A stretch of DNA of 64,000 nt from Bacteroidota bacterium (lineage in GTDB: Bacteria; Bacteroidota; Ignavibacteria; Kryptoniales; JAKASW01). A model generated the notes under the pieces. That model was not told where the DNA came from, did no database searches, and saw nothing but the letters and a program-made list of their open reading frames with translations. Below, piece by piece: positions 24,870-33,966 of this stretch. Made by a program: the position numbers and the translations under genes. The stretch's first letter is position 1. Every line of letters begins with the position of its first letter. The DNA lies in assembly GCA_021789975.1 (NCBI GenBank), contig JAJYIT010000001.1, forward strand, positions 253,740 to 317,739. Reading direction: 5' to 3'.

Positions 24870-27800
24870 ATGAAAACTCTTGCGTCTGTAGCAACCGGGT
24901 TTTTGACTTCAGTCTTCTTGCTTATCATTCCGGGAAGCCACACCGTCATGGCACAGATTCATATACCCACAATTGATGCGATGCCCAACCTCCCTCAGCC
25001 TTACCAGATGAGGAATTGGCGGGAAGTTGCAACTGAATACGATTCACTTGTGTTTAATCCGAATTTTCAGAGTTGGTATCCGCCTCTTCTGACAAAACCT
25101 GCTCCATATAATTATCCGTCGGACCCGGCCTTCGGTCTCTACACAGCCGTAGGTCCGACGCAGTATACGGGTGAGTCGGAGGCAATCAATTGTATTGCTG
25201 CAGTCGTCGGTGCTTCTCTGGTCGGCATCGACAAGACTAATCAGTTCGGAAAAGACTTCGTACAGATGTGCGAACAATGGTTCAACAAGAACAACGGCCA
25301 GAACGTTTACAAGAACGGATTCAACGATCTGACGAACGACGACTTCTGGTACGAGACGATGCCGAACGTATTCTTTTATGAGTTGAACTATCTTCACCCT
25401 CATCAGACCAATTTCGACTCTCAGTTCGTTGCGATTGCCGATCAGTTCACGAAGGCAGTTTACGCGATGGTAGGAAGCACGACACCGTGGCACCTGCCGA
25501 ATATAGATCATCAGGGTTTCGACTTTACGAAGATGGTGCCATTTGATCAAAACTGGAGAGAACCTGAAGCTGCAGGAGCTATGGCCTGGGTCCTTTACAA
25601 CGCATACGTTGTGACTGGCAATATCAAATATCGTGTAGCGGCAGAGCTTGCAATGGAAGCACTCAATAGTTTTCCGATGAATCCAGCCTATGAAGTCCAG
25701 CTCTCATACGGCGCATATCTCGCCGCAAGAATGAACGCTGAGCTGGGCACAAACTACAATGTCCAGCAAATTGTAAACTGGCTTTTCTCTGAAAGCTCTG
25801 TACGTCCACCATGGGGGACGACGACAGGCGCCTGGGGAAATCTTGACGCCGACGGCCTGGTTGGCGAGGCGTACGGTGGCAATGATTATGCCTTTGCGAT
25901 GAATACATTCGAGCAAATCGGCTGCCTGGTTCCGATGGTGAGATATGATACTCGGTTTGCCACTGCCATCGGGAAGTGGGTACTTAACGCAGCCAACGCG
26001 GCCCGACTCTTTTATCCGAAGTTTTTGCCTCCTGCAAATCAGGATTCAAGCTATGGCTGGGCGATGAAGTTTGATACAAACTCCGTCATAGCACACGAAG
26101 CAATACATCAATATGATCCATCAAACACCGCCAATTCTCCTTTTGCTTCCGGTGATGCGATTACCGGAGGTTGGGGTCTGACTACTCTCGCTCTCTACGG
26201 GTCGTCGCACGTCGGAATTCTCGGTGCAATCATCGACACAACCAACGTCTCAGGCATCCTTCGACTCGATCTTCTTGCGACCGATTACTACCATGCGCCC
26301 GCTTATCCATCTTATCTTTATTATAATCCGTACTCGACTCAACAGAGTGTGAGTCTTGATGTTGGACCAAATAGCTATGACATCTATGATGCGGTTTCCC
26401 ACACTTTCATTGCAAAAGCTATAACCGGAAGTTTCGCCCTGAGTATTCCAGCTAACTCGGCCGTTGTAGCAGTTGTAATTCCGGCTGGCGGAGCGGTTGC
26501 CACCGATTATAACCGGACATTTGTAAACGGCGTTGTCATTGACTATGAAAATGGTTACGCGGGCAATTATCCTCCACGTATAAAGAGTCTCTCTGCGGCC
26601 AACTCTACCGTGGTGTACAACGATACTTCTCAAATCTACTGTACGGCGTCCGATCTCGACGGCGACACACTTTCTTACAACTGGAATGCAGTTAGCGGTA
26701 TCATGGTCGGCGGTGGCTCAACCGTGAAGTGGGTCGCTCCCGACACATCAGGAAACTACGCGATCACTTGCACAGTCAGCGATGGCCGCGGACTTTCTGA
26801 CACGGCAACTATGGTTCTAAGCGTAGTCAAGCTGATAGATCACCCGCCCGTAATAAACGGCATCGCCGGCAATCCGAGAGTAACCGATCCTGGAGGATCG
26901 CTTGCTATTGTTTGTCATGCGACTGACCCGGATGGGAATGCACTTACGTATCAATGGTCTGCTCAGGCTGGAACGGTAGCAGGGACAGATTCTGCCATAG
27001 CGTGGACCGCTCCAGCCCTTCAAGGCTACTATTTCATCTACTGTACCGTGAGCGATGGATTGGGGGGCACGGCTGCCGACAGTCTGGGCATCCTTGTCCA
27101 GGATTTCTCGAAGCAGCAAACCGGCAGTCTTGTGGCCTACTATCCATTTGACAACGGAAACGTCAATGATGCCAGCGGCAATGGCAATAATGGAATCAAT
27201 ACCTATGCGATTCCAGCTCCTGATCGGTTCGGCAACCCGAAAGGCGCGATGTACTTCAACGGGGTGAGCAGCTACGTGGACGTTCGGAATAGCGCGACAC
27301 TTAATTTTCAGAATGCGGTCACAGTCAGTTTCTGGATGAAGATAGCTCAGATATTTACGCAGGAAGAATATCCGATTTCTCACAACAAATGGTTCAGATG
27401 GAAGGTATCGGTTTCAAATGACAGCCTCAGGTGGAGTATCGGGACTGCCGACAGCATCTACCATGATCTGGATTCAAACGATCCGTTGGTCCAGGATAGT
27501 TCGTATTTTGTGGCTGTGACTTACGACGGAAGTGCAATGGAGATGTTCATTAATGGAAACCTGGAGGGATACGAGAAGTGTTCGGGTCTCATCGCAACCA
27601 CCACGACGGATCTTGTTATTGGAGCCGCTGCTCCCGGTAGCAACCAAAATCAGTTTGATGGTACGCTCGATGATATCCGCATTTATAATTATGCGCTTGG
27701 GTTCGCTTCGGTTGACAGCCTTCTGACCGGAGTGAAGGAGCGGTCAGACAATTCCATCCCGAAATCGTTTCTGCTTCATCAGAATTTCCCAAACCCGTTC

Positions 27801-28025
27801 AATCCTTCTACAGCGATCACCTATGACTTATCCGCTGACTGCTACGTGACTTTAACGGTCTACGATGTCTTGGGGAGAAGAGTGATGACAATCGTAAACT
27901 CGGCTGAGAAACAGGGTAGATATTCCGTGACCTTCGATGCTCGCGGTCTTGCAAGCGGCATATATTTTTACCGGCTGGAGGCAGGCCCGTTCGTAGATAC
28001 GAAATCAATGGTCATCATCAAATAG
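24870..28025 (+). CDS. Secreted multidomain protein with LamG-type module and T9SS sorting domain
   Basis: This 1051-residue exoprotein starts with a signal peptide ending near MAQ (about residue 28). A mostly helical domain of unknown family (about 50-450) has aromatic-rich blocks such as NDDFWYETMPNVFFYELNY and QNWREPEAAGAMAWVLYNAY, suggesting an (alpha/alpha) barrel. Two Ig/PKD-like modules (about 565-745) repeat PPRIKSLSA/PPVINGIAG and ISYNW-like patterns. A LamG-like concanavalin domain (about 750-925) has LVAYYPFDNGNVNDASGNGN. The last 85 residues are a T9SS C-terminal domain with QNFPNPFNPSTAI and YDVLGRRV. It stands alone, with 227 bases before it. A carbohydrate-active role is plausible but unproven. 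Confidence 0.8.
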   Translation: MKTLASVATGFLTSVFLLIIPGSHTVMAQIHIPTIDAMPNLPQPYQMRNWREVATEYDSLVFNPNFQSWYPPLLTKPAPYNYPSDPAFGLYTAVGPTQYTGESEAINCIAAVVGASLVGIDKTNQFGKDFVQMCEQWFNKNNGQNVYKNGFNDLTNDDFWYETMPNVFFYELNYLHPHQTNFDSQFVAIADQFTKAVYAMVGSTTPWHLPNIDHQGFDFTKMVPFDQNWREPEAAGAMAWVLYNAYVVTGNIKYRVAAELAMEALNSFPMNPAYEVQLSYGAYLAARMNAELGTNYNVQQIVNWLFSESSVRPPWGTTTGAWGNLDADGLVGEAYGGNDYAFAMNTFEQIGCLVPMVRYDTRFATAIGKWVLNAANAARLFYPKFLPPANQDSSYGWAMKFDTNSVIAHEAIHQYDPSNTANSPFASGDAITGGWGLTTLALYGSSHVGILGAIIDTTNVSGILRLDLLATDYYHAPAYPSYLYYNPYSTQQSVSLDVGPNSYDIYDAVSHTFIAKAITGSFALSIPANSAVVAVVIPAGGAVATDYNRTFVNGVVIDYENGYAGNYPPRIKSLSAANSTVVYNDTSQIYCTASDLDGDTLSYNWNAVSGIMVGGGSTVKWVAPDTSGNYAITCTVSDGRGLSDTATMVLSVVKLIDHPPVINGIAGNPRVTDPGGSLAIVCHATDPDGNALTYQWSAQAGTVAGTDSAIAWTAPALQGYYFIYCTVSDGLGGTAADSLGILVQDFSKQQTGSLVAYYPFDNGNVNDASGNGNNGINTYAIPAPDRFGNPKGAMYFNGVSSYVDVRNSATLNFQNAVTVSFWMKIAQIFTQEEYPISHNKWFRWKVSVSNDSLRWSIGTADSIYHDLDSNDPLVQDSSYFVAVTYDGSAMEMFINGNLEGYEKCSGLIATTTTDLVIGAAAPGSNQNQFDGTLDDIRIYNYALGFASVDSLLTGVKERSDNSIPKSFLLHQNFPNPFNPSTAITYDLSADCYVTLTVYDVLGRRVMTIVNSAEKQGRYSVTFDARGLASGIYFYRLEAGPFVDTKSMVIIK

Positions 28026-28127
28026 TCCTGACTTTGTTCTGCGATCGCAGTTCAAGACGGCCGGCATGCATCAGATTTCCGAGGTACAGCGTGAGTCCCG
28101 GTTAAGAAAAAATTTACGATGAAACAC

Positions 28128-28156
28128 TTGACACAGAGGCTTGATTTGCTTAAACT
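28128..28156 (+). promoter_or_regulatory. Sigma70-like promoter of the lacI-type gene
   Basis: TTGACA at 28128-28133 and TAAACT at 28151-28156 are separated by exactly 17 bases. The palindromic operator starts four bases after the -10 element, so the expected transcription start falls within it. Confidence 0.6.
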
Positions 28157-28160
28157 TTGT

Positions 28161-28172
28161 CGAAACGTTTCG
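28161..28172. promoter_or_regulatory. LacI-family operator O1 (CGAAACGTTTCG)
   Basis: A perfect 12-base palindrome with the central CG and A/T flanks typical of LacI/GalR-family operators. It covers the expected start of transcription of the adjacent regulator gene, so repression by its own product is likely. Confidence 0.65.
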
Positions 28173-28223
28173 CTATCGCGCATGTCGGTTCCTAATTTCG
28201 CTCAAAAAAAGAGGAAAAGAGGT

Positions 28224-28235
28224 CAAATCGTTTCG
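28224..28235. promoter_or_regulatory. Second LacI-type operator O2 (CAAATCGTTTCG)
   Basis: It matches O1 at 10 of 12 positions, and its right half is intact (CGTTTCG). Its centre is 63 bases from that of O1, close to six helical turns, so a tetrameric or paired repressor could loop the DNA. It overlaps the GTG start codon at 28235. Confidence 0.45.
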
Positions 28236-29290
28236 TGGGAAAGAGGCGCTGTACGATAAAGGATGTCGCAGAGCACGCTGGGGTGGCTGTCAGCACCGCT
28301 TCACTCGTCCTGAACAACAAAGGCTACGTGAGGGACGACCTTCGGCGCAAGGTCCGGCTGGCTGTCGAAGAACTGGGATATATTCCCAACCGGTCCGCCA
28401 GATCTCTGATCAGCAAAGCGACAGGCAACATTGGCTTCATCGTCAGTGAGGAACACTTCTCCACTGCCGAACCTTTCTACACGAGAGTTTTTCTCGGCAC
28501 CGAGTTCGAGGCCCGTCAGCACGATTTCTACGTCCTCCTCACAACAGTTCCGAACAAATTCCATTCCTCACATGTACCACGATTCATCGCTGAGCATAAT
28601 GTTGATGGAGTCATCTTTGCCGGAAAGATCAGCGAAGCATACGCCGACGCTATCCTTGCAGAGAATATGCCGTCCGTTGTCGTCGACTATGAGTTCAAAC
28701 GGGTTCGTATTCCTTCGGTCAATATCGACAATATCCGAGGGGTAGCGCTGGCTGTAGGACACCTCACCAATCTTGGCCACAAGCGGATCGCATTCATCGG
28801 CGGCGACCTGGCTCATCCTTCAATCAGTGCTCGACTCGGAGGATACTCGGACAGTGTCAGACCATTGGGAAATCTCGACCAAGAGAAGCTCGTGTTTGCC
28901 GACGAACCTGGTACGGGGGTAGATGACGGGTACAGAGCTGCGGTTAAACTGATCGATGCCGGAAAAGAATTCACATCCATCATAGCGTGCAATGATGCGA
29001 TGGCGATCGGTGCTGTTCGGGCTTTCCGGGAAAGAGGGATCGATATCCCCGATAAATGTTCTATTGTTGGATTCGACGATATCGAATTGTGCGATCATGT
29101 CGAACCGCGCCTTACCAGCATAAGGGTACCGAAGGAAGATCTTGGCGCGACGGCACTGAGGGTGCTGACACGTTTGATTAAGGAGGAGCGAATTATTTCT
29201 TCGGTGCTGGTTGAGCCAACACTGGTTGCCAGGGAGTCGACCAAAGAGATATCTAATGGGTACAGTCGTGCTTGTAGGCCTGCAGATTGA
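28235..29290 (+). CDS. LacI-family transcriptional regulator
   Basis: A 351-residue sugar-responsive repressor. The N-terminal helix-turn-helix is CTIKDVAEHAGVAVSTASLV, followed by the hinge region YIPNRSARSLISKATGNIGF. The periplasmic-binding-protein-like effector domain has HNVDGVIFAG, NLGHKRIAFIGGDLAHPSI, IIACNDAMAIGAVRAFRERG and VGFDDIELCDHVEPRLTSIR. The start is GTG 28235. It is preceded by a promoter and two operator-like sites, and opens a long same-strand run. The coding end overlaps the dehydrogenase gene by 35 bases. The inducer is unknown; the downstream genes suggest a mannoside or a polyol. Confidence 0.92.
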   Translation: MGKRRCTIKDVAEHAGVAVSTASLVLNNKGYVRDDLRRKVRLAVEELGYIPNRSARSLISKATGNIGFIVSEEHFSTAEPFYTRVFLGTEFEARQHDFYVLLTTVPNKFHSSHVPRFIAEHNVDGVIFAGKISEAYADAILAENMPSVVVDYEFKRVRIPSVNIDNIRGVALAVGHLTNLGHKRIAFIGGDLAHPSISARLGGYSDSVRPLGNLDQEKLVFADEPGTGVDDGYRAAVKLIDAGKEFTSIIACNDAMAIGAVRAFRERGIDIPDKCSIVGFDDIELCDHVEPRLTSIRVPKEDLGATALRVLTRLIKEERIISSVLVEPTLVARESTKEISNGYSRACRPAD

Positions 29291-30254
29291 TAAAGGATTA
29301 AATCTTTCTCTGGTAAAGAGAGAGCAACGAGGACTCTGCCGTGACGACGTCGTGATCAGAGTTCTTGCGAGTGGGATCTGCAGTACGGACATTCACATAG
29401 TCAATGGCGAATCAAGAGTTTCGCCGCCAGTCGTTTTGGGTCACGAGTTCGGCGGAGTAGTCGAGACTGTTGGAGAAGAAGTGCGAGACCTGAAATCAGG
29501 GGATACGGTTGCGGTCGATCCTAATATCTCGTGTGGAAAATGCGAGTATTGCAGGGAAGGCAAGCCCCACCTTTGCAGCAACTTGAAAGCGATAGGTGTC
29601 GATGTCGACGGCGGCATGAGCGACCGGTGCGTGGTACCTGCAAAACAAGTTTACAAAATGCCGCAGGGTTTCAACATCGGCGACCTACCGTTCATCGAAC
29701 CGCTATCGTGCGTCTTGCACGGACTCGACATTGTGAGCGTACGTCATGGAGAGCGCGTCCTGATCATCGGAACAGGCACGATTGGCTTAATGCACCTGAA
29801 GCTGCTGAAGAACATCGCGGGAGAAATTTGTGTCGATGACATAAATCCTTCGCGCAGAGAGCTTGCCGCATCTCTCGGTGGAGCGAGAGTCGGGGGCGAA
29901 CCCGATAGTCACTTTGATGCCGTCCTCGAATGCTCAGGAACCGTGGCCGGATTCGAACGAGCCGTCAGGCTTGTGAAGCGAGGAGGAAGAGTATTGGTTT
30001 TTGGCGTCGCTCCACGAACGGCCCAGGCCGGAATAAGTCCGAATGCCATCTACTCGAAAGAAATCACGATCATGGGATCGTACATCAATCCCAACACCTT
30101 TGGCCGTGCCGTGGCTCTGGTGAGCTCGGGAAAGATTGGCTTTGGAGATCTCGACATCAAGTTCTTCAGGCTTGAAGAGTTTGAGAAGGCTTTTGAAGCA
30201 TCTGCAAGCGGTCAGCACTCGAAAGTTGCTTTCACGCCGACGGAGGCCATTTGA
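29256..30254 (+). CDS. Zinc-dependent polyol/alcohol dehydrogenase (MDR family)
   Basis: A 332-residue medium-chain dehydrogenase. The catalytic zinc ligands are Cys in ASGICSTDIHIVNG and the GHEF histidine-glutamate pair (VLGHEFGGVVETVG). The structural zinc cysteines are in SCGKCEYCREGKPHLC. The NAD-binding stretch RVLIIGTGTIGLMHLKLL follows. It looks like sorbitol/threonine dehydrogenase-type enzymes. I start it at ATG 29256 (MGTVVLVGL). It overlaps both the regulator and the PfkB kinase. Together, a polyol-to-ketose oxidation followed by phosphorylation is a reasonable inference. Confidence 0.88.
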   Translation: MGTVVLVGLQIDKGLNLSLVKREQRGLCRDDVVIRVLASGICSTDIHIVNGESRVSPPVVLGHEFGGVVETVGEEVRDLKSGDTVAVDPNISCGKCEYCREGKPHLCSNLKAIGVDVDGGMSDRCVVPAKQVYKMPQGFNIGDLPFIEPLSCVLHGLDIVSVRHGERVLIIGTGTIGLMHLKLLKNIAGEICVDDINPSRRELAASLGGARVGGEPDSHFDAVLECSGTVAGFERAVRLVKRGGRVLVFGVAPRTAQAGISPNAIYSKEITIMGSYINPNTFGRAVALVSSGKIGFGDLDIKFFRLEEFEKAFEASASGQHSKVAFTPTEAI

Positions 30255-31273
30255 AAGTTAAGATACTGTGCTTTGGCGAAATTGTAATCGACCTAATTGA
30301 GAAACAGGATGGCACCCTGTTTCCGAAAGTCGGTGGAGCACCGCTGAATGTTGCAGTCGGGCTGAGTCGTCTCGGTGAGAAGGTGAAATTTGTGACTTCA
30401 ATTGGGAACGATTGGTTCGGAGAATATGTCCATGCATGGCTGAAACGAAATCGTATCGAGTTTTCCGCCCGGGTCGCTACCGGGTTGCCTACAAGGACGG
30501 CAGTGGTATTCCATGATGAGAAAGGCGAGAGAAGTTTCCGCTTCTCGCCCGGTCTCGCAGCCGAGAATGTCATCTCACCAGACGGTATCCTGAGCCTTTC
30601 AAGCCCGCGATATGATGTCATTTATTTTGGCTCGCTTCCTTTTGCAAAAGGGAATTCGCTTCCCGGGTTCAAAAGATTGATTACCGAAGCGAGAAGGTCA
30701 GGTGTAGCCACGGTTTATGATCCGAACATCAGACTCGGCCTTTTTGATAGTCCCAAAGCCGCTAGGTCGATTTGTGTCCAACTGATCGAGCTTGCCGACA
30801 TTGTAAGATTGAATTTGGATGAGCTTCATTTCCTGGCGAACTTTGTGGAGGTGAGGAGGACCGGATCCTCATTGTTGGATAGCGTCAGGAAACTTAGGGG
30901 AAAACTACCGACGACTTTTTTCGTTACCGATGGAACAAACGGGAGCTATGCGCGCAAGGGTGACAAATTTTTCTATTCACGAGCCCTGGATGTAAAGACG
31001 GTCGATTCCACCGGTTGCGGCGATGCATATACAGCCGCGCTTATTTCCGGATTTTTCGGGACACGGAATTCATCTGACATCGACTACGCGGCAATTCTCA
31101 GGTTGGCAAATGCTGCCGGCAGCCTGGCGGCGACGAAACTTGGAGGTGCTGATTCGATGCCAGCGAGAAATGAAATAGAGAAATTGTTGAAATCAGGTTT
31201 GAGAGGAGGTGACAAAACCATAAGAAAGATTTTGATTAGCAAAACCAGGGAAACAAGGCTTGCCCGTTCTTAA
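30251..31273 (+). CDS. PfkB-family sugar kinase (fructokinase-like)
   Basis: A 340-residue ribokinase-fold kinase with KILCFGEIVIDLIEKQDG at the start, the first signature VGGAPLNVAVGLSRLGEKV, the lid-region YDPNIRLGLF, and the second signature VKTVDSTGCGDAYTAALIS with the catalytic aspartate. It is similar to bacterial fructokinases. The start is TTG 30251, overlapping the dehydrogenase stop (TTGA). About 25 residues extend past the usual end. A ketose or fructose made by the upstream dehydrogenase is the likely substrate, by inference. Confidence 0.88.
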   Translation: MKVKILCFGEIVIDLIEKQDGTLFPKVGGAPLNVAVGLSRLGEKVKFVTSIGNDWFGEYVHAWLKRNRIEFSARVATGLPTRTAVVFHDEKGERSFRFSPGLAAENVISPDGILSLSSPRYDVIYFGSLPFAKGNSLPGFKRLITEARRSGVATVYDPNIRLGLFDSPKAARSICVQLIELADIVRLNLDELHFLANFVEVRRTGSSLLDSVRKLRGKLPTTFFVTDGTNGSYARKGDKFFYSRALDVKTVDSTGCGDAYTAALISGFFGTRNSSDIDYAAILRLANAAGSLAATKLGGADSMPARNEIEKLLKSGLRGGDKTIRKILISKTRETRLARS

Positions 31274-31301
31274 ACAAAGGTCAAAAAGGAGGATATGTTT
31301 T

Positions 31302-33881
31302 ATGCAACATCGTAACTACTTTGGGTTGTCCATAATGGCTGTTCTCTTGGTGGGTATTTTCCTGAGCCCTCAAAACATTTTAGCTCGGACAAATTACACA
31401 CTAAAGCAGATATCCGGTTTTGAAGGGACCTTGCCGTCTTTTTGGAATATCGGTAACCAGCCATCAGGCAGCACGCTCACCTGGGCCACAGATCAATTTG
31501 TTTCGATGGGACATTCTATAAAAATACAAAAGAGTGCAACATCTGATTCTGCAGCCTGGATTTCAGACAATATGTGTGATATCTGGTCGCCGACAGTTCC
31601 GGCAAATGTTGATCTACTATTCGGTGCCTGGATTAAGACGTCAGGTGTAAACACAAATCCAACTTCCGATGATCAGAAATGGTACATCGCATACACATTC
31701 TACGATAGTGCAGGGACTTTGATCGGCACGTTCAAACTTCCCATAGACCAGACGCAGGCGACCAGCACGGGCTGGATTGCTGATACAACAACCGTAGGAG
31801 AGGTCTCACTTCCCAGAGCTGCGTGGAAAATGATTCTCAGTTTTGTCGGCGGTAAGAATGCAACCGGAACTGTTTGGGCAGACAATTTTATTTTCACTGG
31901 AAGAAATGGTGCGTGGGCAGGTCAAGACTGGAATACTTCTCTGGGTCTCCCCACCGGCTGGTATTATTGGCTACCGCCGAATGGTGGAAATGACGGACTA
32001 ATAAATTCCGGATTTGAAAACACACTGGTCACCAATGCTACTGCTCATACCGGAAACTATTCTTTGGAATTCAACATGCCGGCAGGCAGGGATGCGCATG
32101 ACGGTTTTGTCAGCACTCATCGTTTGCCGTTTAGTGCAATCGACCCGACAATCCAGCCGGGAGATATTATTCAAATAAGTGTCTGGATAAAAGGGAGCAA
32201 TTTACTTCCCGATTCAGCTGTCGCCCATCCAACTACGTGGTCGGTCGGTATTACTCCACAGTTTTTCACCAAGCTTGGCAACAACGACGGCTTTGATGGA
32301 ACCGGAAACGATTACAATTTCACTTTCCCGAATGTTACTTCTTTTGATTGGACGAAATATACTGTCGATGTTCAGGTTCCGACAAATCCGGCTACTTCGG
32401 GTATGGAAATTCGCCTTCATGTTTATTCCAATTTTACCGGTACAGTGTATTTTGATGACGTAAATGTTACAAAGATTTCTAATCCGACGTTTTCTGAAAT
32501 TGCCGGGTTTGAAGGTGATGAGCCAGCATTCTGGTACATGGGCAATAATCCCGGCAACAGCATTATGAGTTGGGCTACCGACCAATCATTGTCAATGGGA
32601 CACTCTCTTAAAATTCAAAAGGGCATAACAAGCGATACCGCTGCATGGGTTTCGGAAAATATGTGCGATATCTGGTCGCCCGACGTCCCTGCGAATGTTG
32701 ATCTCCTGTTCGGAGCCTGGGTAAAGACCCAAAATGTAAACACGAATCCGACGTCAGATGATCAGAAATGGTATATAGCCTATACATTTTATGATACGCT
32801 TGGAAATTTAATCGGAACGGTTCATCTTCCGATTGATCAAACACAAGCGACAAGTTCCGGGTGGATTGCTGATACAACTGCTGTTGGTCAGATTTCTTTG
32901 CCGGTGAATGCTTACAAGATGATTATCAGCTTTGTCGGCGGAAGAAATGCAACCGGAACTGTGTGGGCAGATAACTTTATTTTTGCGGGCAGAAATGGCG
33001 CCTGGGCAGGTCAAGATTGGAATACATCTTTGGGTGTGCCTACGGGCTGGTATTATTGGCTGCCGCCAAATGGTGGGAACGACGGACTACTAAATTCCGG
33101 GTTTGAGAATACGGTAATTACGGATTCAACTGCTCATACCGGAAACTATTCTCTGGAATTCAATATGCCTGTAGGAAGAGATACGCATGACGGCTTTGTG
33201 AGCACTCATAGAATGCCTTTCACCTATATTGATTCGACAATTACACCCGGCAGCTACATCAGACTGGGTATCTGGATAAAAGCAAGCAATCTTTTGCCTG
33301 ATTCTGCTGCCGCTCATCCGGGACAGTGGGGTGTTGGAATTACGCCGCAGTTCTTCACTCAACTCGGTAATAATGTCGGCTATGATGGAACCGGACCCGA
33401 TTCAGTATTCACCTTGCCGGCAGTAACAAACTTTGGTTGGACTCAATTCTTTGTCGATTTTCAGGTACCAAGCGATAAGAATTATATAGGTGGCGAATTT
33501 CGGATCCATATTTATTCCTTGTTTACCGGCACGGTTTATTTTGACGATATGACAATTGAAAAGACCACGACCGGAATCAAAGATCTTGGCAAACTAGTTC
33601 CGGCAAAATTTGAGGTGTTCCAGAATTATCCAAATCCGTTTAATCCGACAACCACCATTAGCTATGCGTTGCCTAATGCTTCCCTTGTCAAAGTAGTAAT
33701 TTATGATGTACTTGGACGTGAAGTGAAAACACTCGTCGACTCCAGGCAGGGAGCCGGGGTCCACAATGTTGTCTGGGATGGATTAAATAATTCCGGAGAG
33801 CAAGCAGCTACCGGGATCTATTTTTATAGGATTGCCGCCGGCAGCAATGTTCAAGCAAAGAAGATGCTTTTCCTGAAGTAA
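31302..33881 (+). CDS. T9SS-exported protein with two tandem 363-residue repeats
   Basis: An 859-residue secreted protein. ATG 31302 follows AAGGAGG (31286-31292) and gives a signal peptide ending near ILART. Residues about 36-398 and 399-760 are two copies of one unit, each with two beta-sandwich-like modules resembling carbohydrate-binding domains (FEGDEPAFWYMG, YYWLPPNGGNDGL, HTGNYSLEFNMP, GTVYFDDVNV). The last 85 residues are a T9SS sorting domain with QNYPNPFNPTTTISYAL and YDVLGREVKTL. I do not recognise an active site. Its place between a sugar kinase and a TonB receptor suggests surface glycan binding. Confidence 0.8.
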   Translation: MQHRNYFGLSIMAVLLVGIFLSPQNILARTNYTLKQISGFEGTLPSFWNIGNQPSGSTLTWATDQFVSMGHSIKIQKSATSDSAAWISDNMCDIWSPTVPANVDLLFGAWIKTSGVNTNPTSDDQKWYIAYTFYDSAGTLIGTFKLPIDQTQATSTGWIADTTTVGEVSLPRAAWKMILSFVGGKNATGTVWADNFIFTGRNGAWAGQDWNTSLGLPTGWYYWLPPNGGNDGLINSGFENTLVTNATAHTGNYSLEFNMPAGRDAHDGFVSTHRLPFSAIDPTIQPGDIIQISVWIKGSNLLPDSAVAHPTTWSVGITPQFFTKLGNNDGFDGTGNDYNFTFPNVTSFDWTKYTVDVQVPTNPATSGMEIRLHVYSNFTGTVYFDDVNVTKISNPTFSEIAGFEGDEPAFWYMGNNPGNSIMSWATDQSLSMGHSLKIQKGITSDTAAWVSENMCDIWSPDVPANVDLLFGAWVKTQNVNTNPTSDDQKWYIAYTFYDTLGNLIGTVHLPIDQTQATSSGWIADTTAVGQISLPVNAYKMIISFVGGRNATGTVWADNFIFAGRNGAWAGQDWNTSLGVPTGWYYWLPPNGGNDGLLNSGFENTVITDSTAHTGNYSLEFNMPVGRDTHDGFVSTHRMPFTYIDSTITPGSYIRLGIWIKASNLLPDSAAAHPGQWGVGITPQFFTQLGNNVGYDGTGPDSVFTLPAVTNFGWTQFFVDFQVPSDKNYIGGEFRIHIYSLFTGTVYFDDMTIEKTTTGIKDLGKLVPAKFEVFQNYPNPFNPTTTISYALPNASLVKVVIYDVLGREVKTLVDSRQGAGVHNVVWDGLNNSGEQAATGIYFYRIAAGSNVQAKKMLFLK
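31407..33573 (+). repeat. Tandem internal duplication, period 1089 bp
   Basis: The two copies begin around the codons for GFEG at 31416 and 32505, exactly 363 codons apart. Protein blocks such as GRNGAWAGQDWNTSLG and GWYYWLPPNGGNDGL recur almost unchanged, but the DNA differs at many third positions, so the duplication is old and the protein has been conserved. Confidence 0.85.
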
Positions 33882-33891
33882 GCTGTACACT

Positions 33892-33937
33892 GAAGGTTGC
33901 CTTCTTCTCAGGTTGAGCCTGGCAGAGGGCAACCTTC
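33892..33937 (+). terminator. Intercistronic hairpin between the exoprotein and TonB receptor genes
   Basis: GAAGGTTGCC (33892-33901) pairs perfectly with GGCAACCTTC (33928-33937), with a smaller CAGG/CCTG stem in the loop. It starts 11 bases after the stop codon and lies 30 bases before the next ATG. No long T-run follows, so partial attenuation or 3'-end protection of the upstream message fits better than full termination. Confidence 0.5.
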
Positions 33938-33966
33938 TTCACGCTCAACCAGCGAGTGAAAAAGCC

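Noticed and set aside
24629..24949. Minus-strand open frame of 106 codons before the 1051-residue gene, with a GGGGACGTCCCC palindrome at 24688-24699
   Set aside because: It has no ribosome-binding site, no recognisable domain and runs over the start and signal peptide of the plus-strand gene. The palindrome alone is not evidence of a mobile element.
28039..28050. CTGCGATCGCAG palindrome after the 1051-residue gene
   Set aside because: Short self-complementary sequence without a T-run; it differs from the operator motif and may occur by chance.
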